This document shows, piece by piece, positions 58,787 through 64,000 of a DNA stretch of 64,000 nucleotides. The stretch is from Nonomuraea gerenzanensis. Lineage in GTDB: Bacteria > Actinomycetota > Actinomycetes > Streptosporangiales > Streptosporangiaceae. The notes beneath the pieces were generated by a model, which was not told the DNA's origin, searched no databases, and saw only the letters and a list, made by a program, of their open reading frames with translations. The stretch covers positions 4,898,001 through 4,962,000 of the forward strand of contig NZ_CP084058.1 in assembly GCF_020215645.1 (NCBI RefSeq), given 5' to 3'. Made by a program: the position numbers and the translations under genes. Numbering within the stretch: the stretch's first letter is position 1; each line of letters begins with the position of its first letter.

Positions 58787-61234
58787 ATGACGACGCACTC
58801 CAGGTCAGGCCCCGCACTCCTCTCCCGCCTGGTCACGGTCGGCCTGGCAGTCACGCTGGCGCTGACGGCGCAAGCGGGCCCCGCCACCGCTGCCCCGCCG
58901 CGAGACCCCACCCCCCACGTCACGGACCCCGCAACAGGACCGGCCAAGCCGAGCACCCCCGGGCCGAGCACCTCTGGGCCGAGCACCTCTGGGCCGAGCA
59001 CCGCCACGGTGACGCTGCTGACCGGCGACCGCTTCCACGTCGTGCTCGACGAGCGCGGCGGCCAGCAGGTCAGCCGGCTCCCCGGCGGTGGCCCGGCCGG
59101 AGGCACGTTCTCGCAGTTCACCCTCGGCGGCGACACCTACGTGGTGCCGTCAGAGGCGGTGCCGTACCTCGGCAGGACCATCGACCTGCGCCTGTTCAAC
59201 GTCGGCTACCTCGTACGGGCCAAGCTGGACGACGAGCGCAGCGCCACCCTCCCGATCACCGTGCGAGCCGGCCGCGCCCAGGCCGAGGCCCTGCCCGCCA
59301 CCAGCGTCACCGCAGCCGCCGGCGACGCTGCCACCGCGACGGTGACCAAGAAGGACGCCCCGGCGCTGGGCAGGCTGCTGGCCGAGACCTGGCGCGGCGC
59401 GAAGGGCGACGCCGTCGGCACGCTGCCCGGAGTCGAGCGGATCGAGCTGGCGGTCCCGGAAGGCGCCCCCGAGCCGCCCCGCTCGCCGCTGGCCGCCGAC
59501 GCCCCCGCCACCAGGGCGGCCGGTGACGAACTGCGCTACCACATGCTGACCGTCGACTCCATCGACCGGGACGGCACGCCCGGCACGATGATCGGCGCGG
59601 TGCAGAACGTCAGTGACGGGGCACTGGCCACCTTCGCCTTCGCCTACCCGGGCGAGGAGCAGAAGTCGTTCATGGTGCCGGAAGGCACCTACAGCATCAT
59701 GGCCAGCGTGCTCACCGCCCCGGGCACCGACCTCACCTCGCACACGGCGCTGGTCATCCAGCCCGAGGTGCGGGTCAGCGCCGACACCAGCGTGGTGCTG
59801 GACGCCAGGAAGGCGGTGCGGTACCGGCCGACGCTGGCCTCGCCGCCGCGGGCGCCGCTGATCCGCTCCGACTCGCTGTCGTTCGTACGCACCAGCGCCG
59901 CGGGGGACGAGACGGGCATCAGCCCCTCCAACCTGCTCGCGGGCTTCCTGTGGAAGACCTACTCCGACCCGGTCACCGGCAGCCCCGACCTCTACGTCAC
60001 CCCCACCAGGCGAGTCAGGACGGGCGGCTTCACGTTCACCGGCTTCACGCTGCTGGCCGAGAACGCCGAGTCGGGGCCGCAGATGGGCGCGACGTACAAG
60101 CTGGTGTTCGCGTACGGCGACGCCGTCCCAGCCAGGATGACGCAGGCCGTGAGGAAGCCGCAGCTGGCCGCGGTGCGCTCCACGCTCCACAACACGGCCT
60201 CCGACGCCGCCTCGCCCGGCCCCGTGATCCGCGCGTCCTACGTGTTCCTGCCGTGGGGGTGGTCCGACGTGGGTCACGGCTACGCACCTTCCACCGGCGA
60301 GCGCGTCGACTACGTCTACAGCTCCCGGCCCGACGAGACCTACTGGCAGCACGCCATGGGCACCGACACCATGGAGTTCCTCTACGGGGTGCGCCGCAAG
60401 CTGCGCCCCGGCCAGGAGGTCAGCGAGACATGGAACCTCGGCCCCCGGACGCCGTCGGCCGCCGCCACCTACGCGCAGGAGACCTTCTTCGGGCTCTCCG
60501 GCCCGGGCAGCACGGTGGACAAACCGTGGCTGCAGGTGTGCCTGGCCTGCAGGCAGGGCCTGCTCGGCTCGGTGTACCTCAGCGGCTACGCCGACTCCGC
60601 GCCGCTGCACTCGGCGTCGGAGGCCTACGCCGCGTCGCGGACGACGTTCTACCGGGACGGCAAGATCGCCTTCGACCTGGGCGCCGGCGGCTACGCGCCC
60701 TACCGGCCCGTGCCGCTGTCGCTGCCGCTGGCTCCGCGCCCGGCCGACTACCGCCTGGTGTGGGACTTCGCCAGCCAGGCGAACGCCCAGTCGCCGAGCC
60801 GTACCGAGTGGACCTTCCGCAGCGGTCCGCGTGACGCCACCGCCGCGCTGCCCCGTACCGTGCAGTGCGCCGACCCCGCGCGCAGGTGCTCCTTCCTGCC
60901 GCTGCTGTTCGTGCACTGGGACCTGAAGCTCGACCTCGACTCCCGGGCCGAGGCCGGGCAGGCGTTCGACGTCGGCTTCCGGGTGTCGCACCAGGAGCAC
61001 CAGGCCCGGCCCACCGGCGTGCGCGCCACGGTCGAGGTGTCCTACGACGACGGCAGGTCGTGGTCGGCGCCGCAGACCGCCACCGCCAGGCGCGACGGCA
61101 CGTTCGCCGCGCCGATCACGCACCCGGCCTACTCCGACGCGGTCCGCTGGGTCTCGCTGCGGGTCAAGGCGCGGGCGGGCGACGGCAGCACCGTCACCCA
61201 GACCAACATCCGTGCCTACCGGCTCGCCGGCTGA
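58787..61234 (+). CDS. Secreted subtilase-like protein lacking the catalytic domain
   Basis: An 815-residue exported protein. The signal peptide (to about residue 36) and a PSTSG repeat linker are followed by VTLLTGDRFHVVL, LGGDTYVVPSEAVPYL and LDLRLFNVGYLV-type sequence. That is the N-terminal region of actinobacterial S8 peptidases. The part corresponding to the end of those proteins (from YHMLTVDSIDRDG onward, several beta-sandwich domains) is present, but the central 350-residue subtilisin domain is absent. No DTG, HGT or GTSM motif occurs. It is therefore a non-catalytic relative, possibly binding peptides or inhibitors. Confidence 0.75.
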   Translation: MTTHSRSGPALLSRLVTVGLAVTLALTAQAGPATAAPPRDPTPHVTDPATGPAKPSTPGPSTSGPSTSGPSTATVTLLTGDRFHVVLDERGGQQVSRLPGGGPAGGTFSQFTLGGDTYVVPSEAVPYLGRTIDLRLFNVGYLVRAKLDDERSATLPITVRAGRAQAEALPATSVTAAAGDAATATVTKKDAPALGRLLAETWRGAKGDAVGTLPGVERIELAVPEGAPEPPRSPLAADAPATRAAGDELRYHMLTVDSIDRDGTPGTMIGAVQNVSDGALATFAFAYPGEEQKSFMVPEGTYSIMASVLTAPGTDLTSHTALVIQPEVRVSADTSVVLDARKAVRYRPTLASPPRAPLIRSDSLSFVRTSAAGDETGISPSNLLAGFLWKTYSDPVTGSPDLYVTPTRRVRTGGFTFTGFTLLAENAESGPQMGATYKLVFAYGDAVPARMTQAVRKPQLAAVRSTLHNTASDAASPGPVIRASYVFLPWGWSDVGHGYAPSTGERVDYVYSSRPDETYWQHAMGTDTMEFLYGVRRKLRPGQEVSETWNLGPRTPSAAATYAQETFFGLSGPGSTVDKPWLQVCLACRQGLLGSVYLSGYADSAPLHSASEAYAASRTTFYRDGKIAFDLGAGGYAPYRPVPLSLPLAPRPADYRLVWDFASQANAQSPSRTEWTFRSGPRDATAALPRTVQCADPARRCSFLPLLFVHWDLKLDLDSRAEAGQAFDVGFRVSHQEHQARPTGVRATVEVSYDDGRSWSAPQTATARRDGTFAAPITHPAYSDAVRWVSLRVKARAGDGSTVTQTNIRAYRLAG
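58949..59005 (+). repeat. 15-bp tandem repeats in a signal-peptide-proximal linker
   Basis: Three 15-bp units starting CCGAGCACC (58949-58963, 58964-58978, 58979-58993) and a partial fourth encode PSTPG/PSTSG just after the signal peptide. Units two and three are identical. Confidence 0.8.
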
Positions 61235-61248
61235 CAGGGAGACCTGAC

Positions 61249-62571
61249 ATGCGCATCCACCGGATGACGACCTTCGGGGGCGTGGCGGCGATGCTGCTCG
61301 CCACGCTGACCCCGCTCACCACCGCAGCCGAGGCCGCCGTGACCGGCACCACCGCAGCCGAGGCCGCCGTGATCGGCACCGCTGTGACGGGCACCGTTGT
61401 GGCCGGCACCGCCGTGATTGGCACCGCTGTGACCGGCACCGCCGTGACCGGCGCGGCTGTGGCCGGCACCGCGCCGCCTGCCACGGGCGCGGCCTGTCCC
61501 AGGGCCGCCGGGGACCTCGGACCGGCGACGTGCCTGCTGCGCGCCGGCGCGGGAGGCGGCGACCGGCCGCTGCCGCGCGTGACCGCCGGCCGCGGCCCCC
61601 TGACCGCCAGGGACCTCCAGGAGGCCTACCGGCTGCCGTCGGACTGGCTGGGCGGCGGCCAGACCGTGGCCGTCGTCACTCCGTACGACAACATCGAGGC
61701 CGCGGACGAGCTGGCCGAGTACCGCAGGGCGAACGGCATGCCCCCGTGCGACGACGACTTCCCCTGCTTCAGGAAGATCAACCAGCGGGGCGGCGACACC
61801 CCGCCCGCCCCGAGCCCCGCCTGGGCGGTGCACAGCAGCGTGGGGCTGGAGCTGGCGGCGGCGGCCTGCCCGAACTGCAAGCTCCTGCTGGTGCAGGCCG
61901 ACGACGCGTCCCTCGCCAGCATGGCGGCGGCCGTGGACCAGGCCGCCGCGCAGGGCGCCACCGCGCTCGTGCCGATGTGGGGCGTGGCCGAGTACGCGGG
62001 CCAGAGCACTCTGGCCGCCCGTTTCGACCACGCCCCGACCACCGTCGTCGCCCCCTCCGGCGTCGGCTTCAACAACGGCGGCCGGCAGATCCTCCCCGCG
62101 GCCTACCCGTCGGTGATCGCCGTCGGCGGCACCCAGCTCTACCGGGACCCCGCCACCACCCGCGGCTGGAACGAGTCCGCCTGGCGCGACACCGCCTCCG
62201 GCTGCTCGATGTACGCGCTGCGCCCGGCCTGGCAGCCGGCCGGAGCGTGCGGCGCCCGGCGTACCGTGGCCGACGTCGCGGCGGTGGCCTCCGCCGACAC
62301 CCCCGTCCAGGTCTACAGCACCAGCCTGGGCGGCTGGGGCACCGCCGCCGGCACCCCCATCGCGGCGGCGTTCATCGCCGGCGTGTACGGACTGGCCGGC
62401 ACGCACTCGGCCACCCCGGCGGGCAAGCGGCTCTACGCCGCCTCCGCCTACCTGAACGACATCACCGCCGGAAGCAACGGCGCCTGCGGTGGCGGCCGGA
62501 TCTGCACGGCGGTGCGCGGCTACGACGGGCCCACCGGCATGGGCACCCCCAACGGCACCGGCGCCTTCTAG
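61249..62571 (+). CDS. Secreted inactive sedolisin (S53) homologue
   Basis: A 440-residue exported protein clearly homologous to actinobacterial S53-like peptidases (LQEAYRLPSDWLGGGQTVAVV, CPNCKLLLVQAD, PSVIAVGGTQLYRD, YDGPTGMGTPNGT). Every key residue is changed. The catalytic Glu and Asp in WAxE..LD are H195 and G199. The oxyanion Asp in SSGDSG is V272. The nucleophile in GGTSxSxP is A366 (WGTAAGTP). It should fold but not cleave. A repeat-rich linker (VTGTAVIGT units) follows the signal peptide. The ATG has AGGGAG upstream, fifteen bases after the previous gene. Confidence 0.87.
   Translation: MRIHRMTTFGGVAAMLLATLTPLTTAAEAAVTGTTAAEAAVIGTAVTGTVVAGTAVIGTAVTGTAVTGAAVAGTAPPATGAACPRAAGDLGPATCLLRAGAGGGDRPLPRVTAGRGPLTARDLQEAYRLPSDWLGGGQTVAVVTPYDNIEAADELAEYRRANGMPPCDDDFPCFRKINQRGGDTPPAPSPAWAVHSSVGLELAAAACPNCKLLLVQADDASLASMAAAVDQAAAQGATALVPMWGVAEYAGQSTLAARFDHAPTTVVAPSGVGFNNGGRQILPAAYPSVIAVGGTQLYRDPATTRGWNESAWRDTASGCSMYALRPAWQPAGACGARRTVADVAAVASADTPVQVYSTSLGGWGTAAGTPIAAAFIAGVYGLAGTHSATPAGKRLYAASAYLNDITAGSNGACGGGRICTAVRGYDGPTGMGTPNGTGAF
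61321..61473 (+). repeat. 30-bp duplication and degenerate 15-bp repeats in the pseudo-sedolisin linker
   Basis: A 30-bp unit beginning ACCGCAGCCGAGGCC occurs at 61321-61350 and 61351-61380 with one change. About six further degenerate 15-bp units (GTGACCGGCACCGCC-like) follow. They encode pentapeptides of the form AVTGT. Confidence 0.75.
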
Positions 62572-62581
62572 GAGAACCCTG

Positions 62582-63859
62582 ATGCGAACACCACGATCCC
62601 CGCGCCGGCGGTTGCGGCGGGCCACCGTCGCGGCCGGCCTGACCGCCCTGCTGAGCACGGCCGTCACCCCGGCCACCGCAGCCCCGGCCACCGCAGCCCC
62701 GGCCACCGCAGCCCCGGCCACCGCAGCCCCGGCCACCGCAGCCCCGGCCACCGCCGGGACGGACTGCGTACCGACCTGGAAACTGCTCGACGCGCCCGTG
62801 AGCGAGGGCGTCGTCGACGTCGACGTGATCTCCCGCGACGACGTGCGCTTCTCCGAGCAACTGGAGGAGGGCGCCCGGTCGCTGCGCTGGGACGGCCGCT
62901 CGCTGATCGAGAACGGCCCGCAGCTCCCCGTGCCCCCGCGCACCGCGAGCCTGTTCCAGGTGGGCAGCGGCTCGTTCGACGCCACCGGCGGCTGGTCGCT
63001 GGTCAACCTGCACGGCCCCTTCCAGCCGGACGGGACCGGCGTGCTGGCCCGCCTCGGCCGCGACGGCTGGACGCTCACGCCCGCGGGCGTGTCGCAGAAC
63101 CCCGAGACCGGCCCGTCCTGGCTGACGGACGTCGCCACGGTGGACTCCGCCCAGGCCTGGGCAGTCGGCCGCACCGAGGGGCCGGCGGGCGGCGCGCTCA
63201 TCCAGCGCTGGGACGGCACGGAGTGGACGGCGGTCGACCACCCCGCGGCTCGCAGCGCCTCCGCGGCGCTCAGGTCGGTGAAGGCGGTGCCGGGCGGCGG
63301 CGTCTGGGCCGCCGGCTTCCGCAAGGACGAGCAGACCGGCAAGTACCAGCCGCTGGCCCTGCACCACGACGGGACGGCCTGGGCCGACGTCGCGCTGCCC
63401 GACCCCGGCGCCGAGGGCATGTTGTACGCGGTGGACGCCTCCGGCCCCGACGACGTCTGGGTCGCCGGCATCTCCGGCAGCCAGATCAGCCCGCAGCCGC
63501 TCCTGCTCCACTGGGACGGCCGGAGCTGGACCGGCATGCCCACGCCCGAGCCCGGCCCCTACGGCAGCGAGATCTTCAAGCTGTACGCCCCCGCCCCCGG
63601 CCAGCTGTGGGCCCTCACCAACGACAGCAGCCAGGGCGTCTTCCACCTGGAGCACTGGAACGGCACCGCCTGGCAGGAGGCCCTGCCCCAGGGCGAGCAG
63701 CCCGAGTCGTTCGGCTTCTTCTTCTACGACGTGGACGGCAGCGGCCCCGACGACGTGTGGCTGACCGGCACCTCCAACCGGACGGAGCCCTCCGACATCG
63801 GCTACCCGCTGCTGCTGCCCCGCCGCCTGATCGCCCACCTGAGTTGCGGGAGTGAGTGA
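62582..63859 (+). CDS. Secreted beta-propeller-like protein
   Basis: A 425-residue exported protein. The signal peptide with Arg-rich start RTPRSPRRRLRR is followed by an Ala/Pro/Thr repeat linker. The mature protein has five or more blades of the type AWAVG...IQRWDGTEW and DVWVAG...LLHWDGRSW. It is the same kind of propeller as the lipoprotein at 54298-55476, without the lipobox. No enzyme residues are recognised. GGAG precedes the ATG by eight bases, and the gene is ten bases after the pseudo-sedolisin gene, so the two are one operon. Confidence 0.8.
   Translation: MRTPRSPRRRLRRATVAAGLTALLSTAVTPATAAPATAAPATAAPATAAPATAAPATAGTDCVPTWKLLDAPVSEGVVDVDVISRDDVRFSEQLEEGARSLRWDGRSLIENGPQLPVPPRTASLFQVGSGSFDATGGWSLVNLHGPFQPDGTGVLARLGRDGWTLTPAGVSQNPETGPSWLTDVATVDSAQAWAVGRTEGPAGGALIQRWDGTEWTAVDHPAARSASAALRSVKAVPGGGVWAAGFRKDEQTGKYQPLALHHDGTAWADVALPDPGAEGMLYAVDASGPDDVWVAGISGSQISPQPLLLHWDGRSWTGMPTPEPGPYGSEIFKLYAPAPGQLWALTNDSSQGVFHLEHWNGTAWQEALPQGEQPESFGFFFYDVDGSGPDDVWLTGTSNRTEPSDIGYPLLLPRRLIAHLSCGSE
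62669..62755 (+). repeat. Perfect 15-bp tandem repeats in the propeller-protein linker
   Basis: Five identical units CCGGCCACCGCAGCC (62669-62743) and a partial sixth encode PATAA repeats immediately after the signal peptide. The perfect identity suggests active slippage. Confidence 0.85.
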
Positions 63860-63860
63860 C

Positions 63861-64000
63861 GTGCGAATGTCTCGTAAGGCGCCCGCGCTGGCGTGCGCCC
63901 TGACCCTGCTGGGCGCCGCTCTGTCCGGCGCCGTCCCGGCGCAGGCCGCCACCGGCGACCCAGCGATCGCCTCGGTGATCGCCCCGGCCGTGCTGGCCGG
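63861..64000 (+). CDS. Secreted protein, 5' part only
   Basis: The GTG at 63861 (or the ATG at 63867) starts a good signal peptide (RKAPALACALTLLGAALSGAVPAQA, cleavage near QAA), one base after the previous stop. Only about 46 residues are inside the window, so the mature protein is unknown. It continues the operon of secreted proteins. Confidence 0.7.
   Translation, partial: MRMSRKAPALACALTLLGAALSGAVPAQAATGDPAIASVIAPAVLA

Noticed and set aside
62669..62755. Regularly repeated units resembling a CRISPR array
   Set aside because: The units are 15 bp, contiguous without spacers, in frame and encode a PATAA linker. No cas genes are present.
1..64000. tRNA, rRNA, riboswitch or complete insertion sequence
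   Set aside because: I looked for cloverleaf ends, rRNA signatures, transposase DDE motifs and terminal inverted repeats, and saw none that could be supported by eye.

Overview
The window is high-GC actinobacterial DNA. Most genes have G/C-ending codons, many start with GTG or TTG, and many neighbours overlap by four bases. A conservon (cvnABCDEF), an ECF42/DGPF pair, short-ALF-repeat proteins, LAL-type LuxR regulators and leaderless-looking starts all point to a filamentous actinomycete, most likely Streptosporangiaceae (Nonomuraea-like). That placement is inferred from gene content. I saw no rRNA, tRNA or CRISPR array.

Layout. 1-6460 (mostly minus): MoxR AAA ATPase, DUF58 and VWA proteins, then an rRNA-type methyltransferase, a TrmH methylase, a glycerophosphodiesterase and a UMF1-type transporter. 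6516-13832: a membrane-anchored degenerate kinase-like protein, a DUF2268 protease, a two-component pair, a second-type clpP tandem without clpX, an AraC regulator, a STAS protein and a membrane protein. 13895-19740: an SDR gene abutting an N-terminally truncated tyrosine recombinase, followed by an element-like accessory block (coiled-coil protein, VWA protein, DUF4192, TPR-like). 19775-25110: a scar region in which a histidine kinase, a sugar epimerase and a DegT/StrS aminotransferase are fused as fragments, with relics of an alpha/beta hydrolase and an ABC permease. One intact kinase and one quinone oxidoreductase lie among them.

25274-33702 is a coherent catabolic cluster: amidohydrolase, cyclase-family hydrolase, FAD hydroxylase, esterase, methylmalonate-semialdehyde dehydrogenase and CoA-transferase. 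It is divergent from a GntR/FadR regulator. Three copies of one 20-bp motif, two in the divergent promoter and one before the hydroxylase, look like the regulator's operators. 34046-39753 holds a winged-helix regulator and a secreted ricin-B lectin sharing a palindrome, an integrase relic, GtrA, NUDIX, a hypothetical gene and GNAT.

40244-46744 encodes two large secreted proteins. One is a trypsin-fold protein with catalytic His and Ser replaced, followed by six 57-residue repeats. The other is a 1358-residue ALF-repeat/coiled-coil protein ending in a deaminase-like domain. After the DGPF/ECF42 pair comes the conservon (48846-54301), with a propeller-type lipoprotein as a translationally coupled seventh gene. 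From 55581 to the right edge, a LAL regulator precedes a tiny acidic repeat peptide and a run of secreted proteins. One is a subtilase-like protein lacking its catalytic domain, one is a sedolisin (S53) homologue with all four key residues lost, and one is a propeller protein; a further secreted protein is cut by the window end. This run of non-catalytic peptidase homologues is the best candidate for an undescribed system.
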